From assembly GCA_904501705.1 (NCBI GenBank), contig CAJGCA010000059.1:1-9653 (forward strand): 9,653 bases of DNA. The letters run 5' to 3'. Below the pieces are notes generated by a model. The model searched no databases and had not been told where the DNA came from. It saw only the letters and a list, made by a program, of their open reading frames with translations. Shown here one piece after another: positions 1 through 6,850 of the stretch. A program made the position numbers and the translations under genes. Position 1 is the stretch's first letter. The number at the start of each line of letters is the position of its first letter. Origin of the DNA: Clostridiaceae bacterium. GTDB taxonomy: Bacteria > Bacillota > Clostridia > Oscillospirales > Acutalibacteraceae.

Positions 1-2010
1 CACAGTCTGTCGGAATTGCAGATCGGAGATTATATCGTCCATTCTGCGCACGGCATCGGCATCTACGAGGGCGTGCATCAGGTGGAAATTCAAGGCGTGG
101 TCAAGGACTACATTAAGCTCTCCTACGCCAAGGGGGACACGCTGTATGTTCCCGTCACGCAGCTGGATATGGTGTCGAAATACATCGGCACCAAGGACGA
201 GGTCACCGTCAAGCTCCACCGCCTCGGCGGGCAGGAGTGGCAGAAGGCCAAGACTCGTGTGCGCGCGGCGGTCAAGGACATCGCCAAAGGGCTGATTGCC
301 TTGTACAGTAAGCGAATGGCAAGCCCAGGCTTTGCATTCGCTTCCGATGAGGAGTGGCAGTACGACTTTGAACGTCACTTTGAGTATCAGGAGACCGACG
401 ACCAGATGCGCTGCATCGACGAAATTAAGAGCGATATGGAACGTCCCGTGCCGATGGACCGCCTGCTGTGCGGCGACGTCGGCTTCGGCAAGACGGAGGT
501 CGCCCTGCGCGCGGCATTCAAGTGCGTCAGCCAGAGTAAGCAGTGTGCCCTGCTCGTGCCGACCACCATCCTTGCGTTCCAGCATTATCAGACGATATTA
601 AAGCGCTTTGAGGGCTTCCCCGTGACGATCGAGATGCTCTCGCGTTTCCGCACGCCTAAACAGCAGGCAGAGGTTATCCGCCGCATTCGCGCGGGGGAGG
701 TCGACATCGTCGTCGGTACGCATCGCCTGCTGTCCGCGGACGTGGCTTTTAAGGATCTGGGACTGTTTATCGTCGATGAGGAGCAGCGCTTCGGCGTCAC
801 GCAAAAGGAGCGCATCAAGGAGCTCACCCCGAACGTGGACGTGCTGACGTTGTCGGCGACTCCCATCCCGCGCACGCTGAATATGGCGATGAGCGGTATT
901 CGCGATATGTCGGTTATTGAAGAAGCGCCGCAGGATCGCCGTCCCGTGCAGACTTACGTGCTCGAGCACGATAACGGCATCATCACCGATGCCATTCGCA
1001 AGGAGTTGCGCCGCGACGGGCAGGTGTATTACCTGCACAACCGCATCGAGAACATCGAGGCGGTCGCTTCGGCGATCCAGAGCCGCATCCCCGAGGCGCG
1101 CATCACCGTCGCCCACGGGCGGATGAACGAGGAGGAACTCTCCGAGATCTGGCGGCAGGTGCTGGAGCACGAGGTAGATATCCTCGTGTGCACCACCATC
1201 ATCGAAACAGGTGTCGATATCCCGAACGTTAATACACTTATTATTGAGAATGCCGACCGTTACGGGCTGTCGCAGCTGCATCAGCTGCGCGGGCGCGTCG
1301 GTCGCTCGTCCCGCCGCGCCTATGCGTATCTCACCTTCACCCGCGGCAAGGTGCTGTCGGATGTGGCGGAGAAACGCCTTGAGGCGATGCGGGAATTTAC
1401 CGAATTTGGCGCAGGATTTAAGATCGCGATGCGTGATATGGAGATTCGTGGTGCAGGCAACCTGCTCGGCGCGCAACAGCACGGGCATATGGAGGCCGTC
1501 GGCTACGATATGTACCTCAAACTCCTCGCGGAAGCGGTGGAAGAGGAAAAAGGCAGCGGCAAAGCACCGCACATCGATTGTACGGTGGATTTGCCGATCT
1601 CGGCGCATATTCCCGAGGACTATATCGGCAGCAACGCCCAGCGTTTGGAGATTTACCGCCGTATTGCGGATATTCGCACGGTGGAGGATTCCATGGACGT
1701 GTTCGATGAACTTATTGACCGCTTCGGCGAGCCTCCGACGGCGGTGCAGGGGCTTATCGACGTCGCCCTACTCCGCAATATGGCGGCAGCGATGGGCATT
1801 CGCGAGATTAAGGAGCAACAAGGTAGCTTATTGCTGTATACCGACCGTCTGGATATGGAGCTTGGATCGCGGATGAACGCCGTGCTCAAGGGACGCGTGA
1901 TGATCAGCGCCGCGGGCAAGCCCTACTATGCGGTGAAGATCGATCGCACAGGTGGCAAGGACGTGCTCGACACCTTACGCGAGGCATTGGAGGCGGCGCG
2001 AGATGGCTAA
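1..2010 (+). CDS. mfd: Transcription-repair coupling factor Mfd, C-terminal part (5' end outside window)
   Basis: Mfd is a cytoplasmic ATP-dependent DNA translocase that pushes RNA polymerase stalled at lesions off the template and recruits UvrA. The reading frame is open from base 1, so the gene begins upstream; about 669 of the usual 1,100-1,200 residues are present. The order is as expected. A CarD-like RNA-polymerase-interaction domain (IVHSAHGIGIYEG, LYVP) lies at about bases 20-200. The RecG-like helicase core follows, with Walker A GDVGFGKTE (about 472-498), DEEQ (about 775-786), TLSATPIPRTL and motif VI QLRGRVGR (about 1282-1305). The GAGNLLGAQQHGH segment and the C-terminal D7 region, which masks the UvrA-binding surface, come last. 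UvrB-homology modules would lie upstream. The stop codon overlaps the next gene by 8 bases, implying one transcript. There is no frameshift or missing motif in the visible part, and identification is secure. Confidence 0.98.
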   Translation, partial: HSLSELQIGDYIVHSAHGIGIYEGVHQVEIQGVVKDYIKLSYAKGDTLYVPVTQLDMVSKYIGTKDEVTVKLHRLGGQEWQKAKTRVRAAVKDIAKGLIALYSKRMASPGFAFASDEEWQYDFERHFEYQETDDQMRCIDEIKSDMERPVPMDRLLCGDVGFGKTEVALRAAFKCVSQSKQCALLVPTTILAFQHYQTILKRFEGFPVTIEMLSRFRTPKQQAEVIRRIRAGEVDIVVGTHRLLSADVAFKDLGLFIVDEEQRFGVTQKERIKELTPNVDVLTLSATPIPRTLNMAMSGIRDMSVIEEAPQDRRPVQTYVLEHDNGIITDAIRKELRRDGQVYYLHNRIENIEAVASAIQSRIPEARITVAHGRMNEEELSEIWRQVLEHEVDILVCTTIIETGVDIPNVNTLIIENADRYGLSQLHQLRGRVGRSSRRAYAYLTFTRGKVLSDVAEKRLEAMREFTEFGAGFKIAMRDMEIRGAGNLLGAQQHGHMEAVGYDMYLKLLAEAVEEEKGSGKAPHIDCTVDLPISAHIPEDYIGSNAQRLEIYRRIADIRTVEDSMDVFDELIDRFGEPPTAVQGLIDVALLRNMAAAMGIREIKEQQGSLLLYTDRLDMELGSRMNAVLKGRVMISAAGKPYYAVKIDRTGGKDVLDTLREALEAARDG

Positions 2011-2482
2011 GGAACAGAAAACCAACGCGATGCGCATTCTGGATAAGAACAAGATCGCGTATACCGTCAACACCTATGAATGCGACGAGTTTATCGACGG
2101 TGTGACGGTTGCCGATCAGCTCGGCCAGCCGTATGAAAGCTCTTACAAAACCCTCGTTGCGGTCGGCAAAAGCGGTGGACACTACGTGTTTGTCGTGCCG
2201 ATTGCCGAGGAACTGGATCTCAAGGCCGCTGCTCGCGCGGTGGGGGAGAAAGCGGTGGAGCTTATCCACGTGAAGGAGATTTTTGCGCTGACGGGGTATA
2301 TCCGCGGCGGCTGCACCCCCATCGGGATGAAAAAGGCTTTCCCGACGGTGATTCACGAGAGCGTGGCGGAGTTTGATACTGTCATTATCAGCGGTGGGCG
2401 TATCGGTGCGCAGATCATCCTCGCGCCCGATGATCTTATCAAGGTCACACGGGCAAAGGTAGCGGATATTATTCATCATTAA
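2003..2482 (+). CDS. ybaK: YbaK/EbsC-family Cys-tRNA(Pro) deacylase
   Basis: This is a 159-residue trans-editing protein of the YbaK (prolyl-tRNA editing) family, which hydrolyses Cys-tRNA(Pro) mischarged by prolyl-tRNA synthetase. The family hallmarks are present: the conserved lysine in SSYKTLVAV (Lys49), KAAARAVGEK (residues 74-83), and the loop GYIRGGCTPIG (98-108). An upstream extension of the same frame to base 1952 is possible. I chose the ATG at 2003 because GGAGG at 1989-1993 sits 9 bases before it, the resulting protein has the normal family length, and it gives an 8-base overlap with the mfd stop typical of translational coupling. It is followed 17 bases later by mnmA, another tRNA-directed gene. 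Family assignment is strong. The exact amino acid edited (Cys, or Ala as in relatives) is taken from family knowledge. Confidence 0.93.
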   Translation: MAKEQKTNAMRILDKNKIAYTVNTYECDEFIDGVTVADQLGQPYESSYKTLVAVGKSGGHYVFVVPIAEELDLKAAARAVGEKAVELIHVKEIFALTGYIRGGCTPIGMKKAFPTVIHESVAEFDTVIISGGRIGAQIILAPDDLIKVTRAKVADIIHH

Positions 2483-2499
2483 GAAAGGAGTGCGGAGCT

Positions 2500-3579
2500 A
2501 TGAGTGAAAAAGCCCTCGTCGCCATGAGCGGCGGTGTGGACTCGTCGGTAGCGGCGGCGTGGATGGTCGAGGCAGGCTATTCTTGTGTCGGCGCGACGAT
2601 GCAGCTGTTTAACAAGGATTGCGGCGGCACCTGCGGCTCCGCTCCTGAGGTCGAGGATGCCCGCCGTGTGGCACAGAGTCTCGGCTTTGATCATCACACG
2701 TTCGACTATGAAGGCGATTTTTCCTCGCTGGTGATCGATCGCTTTGTCGCGGCATACGAGCAGGGGCGCACACCCAACCCCTGCATCGACTGCAACCGCT
2801 ATATGAAGTTTGCGGAGTTATATTCGGCAGCGAAATCGCTTGGGTGCGACATCATCGCGACGGGGCATTACGCCCGCGTGGTGTATGATGAAGCACGCGG
2901 GAAATGGACATTGAGAAAGGCGAAAAACCTCGCAAAGGATCAGACCTACGTGCTGTATTTTCTAACACAGGAGCAGCTCGCGCACACCCGCTTCCCGCTC
3001 GGCGAGGCCGTGAGCAAGGACGCGGTGCGGGCGGTTGCTGAGCGCTACGGCTTTGTCAACGCTCAGAAAAAGGATAGCCAGGACATCTGCTTTGTCCCTG
3101 ACGGCAAGTATGCGGACTTTATCCGCCGCCGCACGGGGCGCGACTATCCCGCGGGCGATTTTGTCGACCGCGAGGGCAACGTTCTCGGACAGCACAAGGG
3201 CATCATCGGCTACACCATCGGTCAGCGAAAAGGGCTCGGCCTTGCCTTGCCCGCTCCTTTGTATGTCTGCCGTAAGGATGTCGCCAACAACACCGTTGTA
3301 CTCGCGCCCGAGTTGGCACTGTATACCCGCCGTCTGTGGGCGGAGGATTTTAACTGGATTTCGGGTGAAATACCCAATGGGCCCGTGCGCTGTGCGGCGC
3401 GCACCCGCTATTCGGCGAAGGAAGCTCCCGCCACCGTCACCGTATGTGATGATGGACGGGTTGAGATCGTGTTTGACGAGCCGCAGCGCGCTGTTACTGA
3501 GGGGCAAGCGGTGGTGCTGTACGATGGCGACGAGGTGCTCGGCGGCGGTACGATTTGCGGAACTGAGGTAGAGAGATGA
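2500..3579 (+). CDS. mnmA: tRNA-specific 2-thiouridylase MnmA
   Basis: MnmA adenylates and thiolates U34 in the wobble position of tRNA Lys, Glu and Gln, using sulfur relayed from a cysteine desulfurase. At 359 residues it is the normal length. The PP-loop ATP motif SGGVDSS is at residues 10-16. The tRNA and catalytic segment TPNPCIDCNRYMKF is at 91-104, with Cys98 in the place of E. coli Cys102. GHYAR is at 122-126, and KDSQDICFVP (191-200) carries the persulfide cysteine Cys197. The central GYTIGQRKGLG (238-248) leads into the C-terminal beta-barrel. The ATG is preceded by AAAGGAG at 2484-2490, 9 bases upstream. The usual Asp of the NPDxxC motif is Cys here (Cys95), giving CxxC plus a distal Cys. 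Two more cysteines (41, 45) lie near the N terminus. The stop overlaps the next start by 4 bases (ATGA). No cysteine desulfurase is in view. Confidence 0.97.
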   Translation: MSEKALVAMSGGVDSSVAAAWMVEAGYSCVGATMQLFNKDCGGTCGSAPEVEDARRVAQSLGFDHHTFDYEGDFSSLVIDRFVAAYEQGRTPNPCIDCNRYMKFAELYSAAKSLGCDIIATGHYARVVYDEARGKWTLRKAKNLAKDQTYVLYFLTQEQLAHTRFPLGEAVSKDAVRAVAERYGFVNAQKKDSQDICFVPDGKYADFIRRRTGRDYPAGDFVDREGNVLGQHKGIIGYTIGQRKGLGLALPAPLYVCRKDVANNTVVLAPELALYTRRLWAEDFNWISGEIPNGPVRCAARTRYSAKEAPATVTVCDDGRVEIVFDEPQRAVTEGQAVVLYDGDEVLGGGTICGTEVER

Positions 3580-4481
3580 TTTATACGGTTACGCTCAACC
3601 CCGCGGTGGACTATACCTTGCGGGTGAACGAGTTTACAGCGGGCGTGCTTAACCGCCCGACCGATACGTCGCTATCCTTTGGCGGCAAGGGGGTCAATGT
3701 TTCCCGCGTGCTCACCGCGCTCGGGGTGCAAAATCGCGCGCTCGGCTTTGTCGCGGGTGAGGTCGGGGAGATGCTGGAGAGCGGGCTGCGCCGTCTGGGG
3801 CTCGACACCGACTTTGTGCATCTCGCGACGGGGAATACCCGCATTAATGTGAAAATTGCGACAGAAAATGAGACCGAGCTCAACGCCATCGGCCCGACGG
3901 TGGATGCGGCGGCGTTTGCACGGCTGACGGCGCAGATCGAGGCGCTCGTTGATGGGGACACGCTGTGTCTGTGTGGCAGTGTCCCGCCAGGATGTGGTGC
4001 GGACACTTACGCGCGTTTGTTATCGTGCGTCGCGAATAAAGATGTTTTCACCGTCGTGGATGCGACGGGCGAACTGCTTCTCCGTGCGCTGGCGTACCGT
4101 CCGCATCTCATCAAGCCCAACCGCGATGAGCTGTGTGCGCTCGTGGGACGTGACCTGCCCGATGACGAGAGCGTTCTCGTCGCTGCGCGCGACCTGCAGA
4201 AACGAGGTGCGCGAAACGTACTTGTGTCTCTCGGCGGGGATGGGGCAATCCTGCTCACCGAGGAGGGCGCAGTTCATCGTCGTGCCGCTTACTGCGGTAC
4301 GGTACGTGGCACCGTCGGCGCGGGGGATTCGATGGTGGCGGGGTATCTCGCCGCGCTTGAATGGGGCGAGAATGTTGACAAGGCTCTGCGCTTCGCTGTG
4401 GCGGCGGGCAGCGCGACTGCGTTCTCCGACAGGCTTGCAACCCGCGAGGCGGTCGAATCTCTGCTTGCCAACCGGCAGTAA
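3576..4481 (+). CDS. fruK: 1-phosphofructokinase (FruK, PfkB/ribokinase family)
   Basis: This is a 301-residue sugar-phosphate kinase of the PfkB family, FruK/LacC branch. It is predicted to convert fructose 1-phosphate and ATP to fructose 1,6-bisphosphate in the cytoplasm. The N terminus MIYTVTLNPAVDYTLRV is the classic FruK opening. The sugar-binding GGKGVNVSR is at residues 36-44, CGSVPPG is at 133-139 and KPNRDEL is at 180-186. The ATP-site and catalytic-base signature GTVGAGDSMVAG is at 245-256 with Asp251 as the likely base. The ATG overlaps the mnmA stop as ATGA, and GAGG at 3565-3568 is a suitably placed ribosome binding site. No fructose PTS permease (fruA) or fructose repressor accompanies it here, unlike the common fruRKA arrangement. 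Tagatose-6-phosphate kinase (LacC) is the main alternative, because sequence alone does not separate these reliably. Confidence 0.9.
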   Translation: MIYTVTLNPAVDYTLRVNEFTAGVLNRPTDTSLSFGGKGVNVSRVLTALGVQNRALGFVAGEVGEMLESGLRRLGLDTDFVHLATGNTRINVKIATENETELNAIGPTVDAAAFARLTAQIEALVDGDTLCLCGSVPPGCGADTYARLLSCVANKDVFTVVDATGELLLRALAYRPHLIKPNRDELCALVGRDLPDDESVLVAARDLQKRGARNVLVSLGGDGAILLTEEGAVHRRAAYCGTVRGTVGAGDSMVAGYLAALEWGENVDKALRFAVAAGSATAFSDRLATREAVESLLANRQ

Positions 4482-4493
4482 ATGTGTTATACT
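4465..4493 (+). promoter_or_regulatory. SigA-type promoter P1 upstream of the M20 peptidase operon
   Basis: TTGCCA (4465-4470, 5 of 6 to TTGACA) is followed by a 17-base spacer and TATACT (4488-4493, 5 of 6 to TATAAT). A TGn extended -10 (TGT, 4485-4487) directly precedes the -10. The predicted transcription start is about 4500. The -35 lies inside the last codons of fruK. The spacing, both hexamers and the extended -10 agree, so this is the best promoter candidate in the window. It would make the peptidase-nrdG-dut group independent of the mfd operon. Confidence 0.7.
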
Positions 4494-4500
4494 AGGCACA

Positions 4501-4515
4501 ATGCGAACTTCGTAT
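4501..4515. other. Imperfect palindrome between the two promoter cores (possible operator)
   Basis: ATGCGAACTTCGTAT has 7-base arms around a central C with one mismatch (ATGCGAA against TTCGTAT). It lies at the predicted start point of P1 and over the -35 position of P2, a typical operator location. A single central base rules out an RNA hairpin with these full arms, so protein binding to DNA would be the only likely role. Palindromes this short occur by chance, so this is tentative. Confidence 0.22.
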
Positions 4516-4520
4516 TTATA

Positions 4521-4529
4521 TGGTATAAT
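4521..4529 (+). promoter_or_regulatory. Extended -10 promoter P2 upstream of the M20 peptidase
   Basis: TGGTATAAT combines a TGn extended -10 with a perfect TATAAT (4524-4529), 36 bases downstream of the P1 -10. The -35 position (about 4501-4506, ATGCGA) does not match TTGACA, but extended -10 promoters can work without one. The predicted start is about 4536, leaving a 25-base leader that contains the AGGGGG ribosome binding site (4547-4552). Confidence 0.5.
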
Positions 4530-4560
4530 GCAAGTAATTTCACAACAGGGGGATAATCTA

Positions 4561-5820
4561 ATGAAGAAAACGGATATGTTACATCTGATTGATGAACGAA
4601 AGGACGAGTTGTTTTCACTGCTTTCCTCGTTCATTCGCATCAATTCCGAGAATTTTTGGAGTCACGGCAACGAGCAGGCGATGGCGGAGCATCTGCACGC
4701 CTTGTGTCAGGAGCTCGGTCTGGAGAGTGATCTGTATTCGCCGTTGGAACTGGATGGCTTTACGGAGCATCCCGATTATATGGATGGTCGCCATCTCGAG
4801 AATCGGTATAACGTTACTGCGTGCTGGAAGGGCCTTGAGGATAAGAACGAGCTGATGCTGATGGCGCATACCGATACGGTGGAGATTGGCGATCCGGCTA
4901 ACTGGGATGGCGACCCGCTCTCCGGCGAGATCCGAGATGGTAAGATCTTCGGTCGCGGCGCTGGCGACGACAAATATGCGCTCGCGGCGGCGCTGTTCAT
5001 TATTAAGCTGCTCAAGGAGCAGGGCTTTACGCCGAAGGCGAACCTGATCTTTGCGGCGTATTCGGACGAGGAGCACGGCGGCTCGCACGGCGCGCTGGCA
5101 TCCGTACTAAAATATCCATGCCCGCACATCGTCAGTATGGACGGTGATGAAGGGCAGATCTGGCATTGCGGTTCGGGCGGTCAGGAGCGTGTCTATCGGT
5201 ATCATACCAAAGACACCGTTGACAGCGCGTTTCTCGCGGCGAGCGCGTTGCCCGTGGTGCTCGAGGAGATCGGGAAGTTCGCGGACAGACGCTGTCAGGA
5301 GCTCGAGGAAAATCGGTTTTACGCGGGCACGGCCATCCCGAAAGCTTCTCTGCGCTACATGGACGTGCGTGCGGGCAACAGCGGCAACGATCTCGGTACG
5401 GGAGCATTGCACTTCACCTTCTACACCGACAAGGACAAGGATACCATTGAAGCGGAGTTTGCCGAGCTGGAGAAAACCTTGCGCGAGCGTCTTGAGCCGA
5501 TGGGGATCATTGGTGACGGATTTATGCCGAATACGCGCTTTTTCCATTACGTGTTCTGTGAGCCGGACAGCGAGGACGTCACGCGGATGGTGGCGGCAGC
5601 GCGTGAGGCGACCGGTGAGGAGCTGATCGTTTGCGGCTCGTGTCTGTCCGATCTGTCCGTCATATCCAAGTACGGTAGTAGCCACGCGTTTGGCTTCGGT
5701 GCCGGACGAAATTTCAGTCAGGTGGGCGGTGCTCATCAGCCGAACGAGTTTATCGAATGCGAGGCGCTGGTGAAGTATACCAAGACGATCGCGTTGTACG
5801 TAATGGATATGCTGGGATAG
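4561..5820 (+). CDS. M20-family metallopeptidase/amidohydrolase (ArgE/DapE/carboxypeptidase group)
   Basis: This is a 419-residue cytoplasmic di-zinc hydrolase of the M20 family, which cleaves small peptides or N-acylated amino acids. The metal site is complete: HTD (His103, Asp105), GRGAGDDK (131-138) supplying the bridging Asp, DEEHGG (169-174) with the catalytic Glu pair, an acidic position in SMDGDEG (192-198), and the C-terminal His392 in GGAHQPNEF. The dimerisation insert occupies roughly 205-330. The frame is open far upstream into fruK. The ATG at 4561 is chosen because AGGGGG lies 8 bases before it and it gives a normal family length. There is no signal peptide. It heads a three-gene operon with nrdG 13 bases downstream, but the neighbours do not reveal a substrate. 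Members of this family are annotated variously as dipeptidase, acetylornithine deacetylase or succinyl-diaminopimelate desuccinylase, so I do not pick one. Confidence 0.92.
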   Translation: MKKTDMLHLIDERKDELFSLLSSFIRINSENFWSHGNEQAMAEHLHALCQELGLESDLYSPLELDGFTEHPDYMDGRHLENRYNVTACWKGLEDKNELMLMAHTDTVEIGDPANWDGDPLSGEIRDGKIFGRGAGDDKYALAAALFIIKLLKEQGFTPKANLIFAAYSDEEHGGSHGALASVLKYPCPHIVSMDGDEGQIWHCGSGGQERVYRYHTKDTVDSAFLAASALPVVLEEIGKFADRRCQELEENRFYAGTAIPKASLRYMDVRAGNSGNDLGTGALHFTFYTDKDKDTIEAEFAELEKTLRERLEPMGIIGDGFMPNTRFFHYVFCEPDSEDVTRMVAAAREATGEELIVCGSCLSDLSVISKYGSSHAFGFGAGRNFSQVGGAHQPNEFIECEALVKYTKTIALYVMDMLG

Positions 5821-5833
5821 GGAGCAGACGCCT

Positions 5834-6370
5834 ATGAATTACGCCACCATTAAATTTAATGACATCGCCAATGGCACGGGTGTGCGTGTGTCGCTGTTCG
5901 TTAGTGGCTGTACCCACCGTTGCAAGGGCTGCTTTAATGCCGAGGCGTGGGATTTTGATTACGGCGAGCCGTTCACGCGCGAGGTGGAGGAGCGTATCCT
6001 CGCCGCGTTGGATCACGGCTACGTCGACGGGCTTTCCTTACTCGGCGGCGAGCCGATGGAGCCCGCGCATCAGCGGGTGCTGCTGTCGTTCTTAAAAGAG
6101 GTCAAGGAGCGGTTTCCGAACAAGAATATCTGGTGTTATACTGGCTATCTGCTCGATGAGGAGCTGCTCGACCCCGCGGGGCGCGCCCACACCGAAGCGA
6201 CAGACGAACTTGTCCGTCTGCTTGACGTGGTGGTGGACGGCCGCTTCGAGGAGGATAAGAAGGACATCCGCTTGCGATTTCGCGGGTCATCCAATCAGCG
6301 CATCATCGACGTGCCGGCGTCACTCGAGGCCGGTGAGATCAAATTAAAGAAATGGGGCGATTATCAATGA
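5834..6370 (+). CDS. nrdG: Anaerobic ribonucleoside-triphosphate reductase activating protein NrdG
   Basis: NrdG is a small radical-SAM enzyme that uses a [4Fe-4S] cluster and S-adenosylmethionine to generate the glycyl radical on NrdD, enabling anaerobic deoxynucleotide synthesis. Its 178 residues fit the family. The cluster motif CTHRCKGC holds Cys26, Cys30 and Cys33 (CxxxCxxC). LLGGEPM (69-75) is the SAM-binding GGE motif. IWCYTGY (99-105), VVDGRF (133-138) and RFRGSSNQRIIDV (148-160) are characteristic NrdG segments. The ATG is 13 bases after the peptidase stop, with GGAG at 5821-5824 as ribosome binding site. Its partner nrdD, often adjacent, is not next to it here. It overlaps dut by 4 bases, coupling two deoxynucleotide-metabolism genes. 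Confidence 0.96.
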   Translation: MNYATIKFNDIANGTGVRVSLFVSGCTHRCKGCFNAEAWDFDYGEPFTREVEERILAALDHGYVDGLSLLGGEPMEPAHQRVLLSFLKEVKERFPNKNIWCYTGYLLDEELLDPAGRAHTEATDELVRLLDVVVDGRFEEDKKDIRLRFRGSSNQRIIDVPASLEAGEIKLKKWGDYQ

Positions 6371-6810
6371 CGCAGATGGTGAATTTTAAGAAGCTCGATG
6401 CGCGGGCGGTCACGCCGAAATACGGCAGTAGCGCGGCCGCTGGCGCGGATCTTTATGCGATCCTCGACGAGCCGCTCACCCTCGCAGCGGGACAGACGGT
6501 GCTTGTCCATACGGGATTGGCGATGGAGATTCCCGCGGGATTTGTGGGGTTGGTGTGCGCGCGCAGTGGGCTCGCGACCAAGCGCGGGCTTGCTCCCGCT
6601 AACAAGGTCGGTGTCATCGATGCGGACTATCGCGGGGAGATTATGGTCGCTCTGCATAACCACGGCACCGAGGCGCAGACCATCGACCACGGCGAGCGGG
6701 TTGCGCAGTTGATGCTGGTGCCCTATCTGACCGCGGATTATACTGAGGTTGACGAGTTGTCCGACACCGTGCGCGGTGAGGGCGGCTTTGGTTCGACGGG
6801 AACGAAATAA
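6367..6810 (+). CDS. dut: Deoxyuridine 5'-triphosphate nucleotidohydrolase (dUTPase)
   Basis: dUTPase hydrolyses dUTP to dUMP and pyrophosphate, keeping uracil out of DNA and feeding dTMP synthesis. The 147-residue protein has all five motifs of the homotrimeric family: AGADLYA (25-31), ARSGLA (65-70), GVIDADYRGEI (82-92, with Asp85 expected to activate the water), ERVAQLML (110-117) and the C-terminal P-loop-like RGEGGFGSTG (136-145). I chose the ATG at 6367 because it overlaps the nrdG stop as ATGA with GGGG about 9 bases upstream. In-frame ATGs at 6352 and 6376 are alternatives that change the protein by only a few residues. It is the last gene of its operon, with a strong terminator four bases after the stop. 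Confidence 0.96.
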   Translation: MTQMVNFKKLDARAVTPKYGSSAAAGADLYAILDEPLTLAAGQTVLVHTGLAMEIPAGFVGLVCARSGLATKRGLAPANKVGVIDADYRGEIMVALHNHGTEAQTIDHGERVAQLMLVPYLTADYTEVDELSDTVRGEGGFGSTGTK

Positions 6811-6813
6811 CAT

Positions 6814-6850
6814 AAAAAGAGCGGAACGCAAAAGCGTTCCGCTCTTTTTT
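6814..6850. terminator. Bidirectional intrinsic terminator between convergent operons
   Basis: A perfect 16-bp inverted repeat (6814-6829 pairing with 6834-6849) has a GC-rich core GAGCGGAACGC, an AAAA loop, and flanking A and T tracts. Read rightward it ends in six T residues (6845-6850) just after dut. Read leftward it ends in five T residues after the amidase gene, whose stop codon (6851-6849) overlaps its base. One hairpin therefore serves both converging operons. Confidence 0.95.

Noticed and set aside
598..1608. 336-codon open frame antisense to mfd
   Set aside because: It lies wholly opposite the conserved helicase core. Its protein has no recognisable motif and a composition expected from the complement of GC-rich codons. 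Long antisense frames are common at this GC content.
1952..2002. Upstream start for the YbaK protein
   Set aside because: It would add 17 residues rich in Arg, encoded inside the mfd C terminus, without a family match. The 2003 start has GGAGG at good spacing.
3949..4560. Possible 204-residue N-terminal extension of the M20 peptidase
   Set aside because: The frame is open, but it overlaps fruK in another frame and encodes nothing peptidase-like. The ATG at 4561 has a strong ribosome binding site and gives the normal family length.
4020..4643. 207-codon minus-strand frame across the fruK end and the promoter gap
   Set aside because: It crosses two real genes and the promoter region and has no recognisable protein features. 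It is treated as chance.
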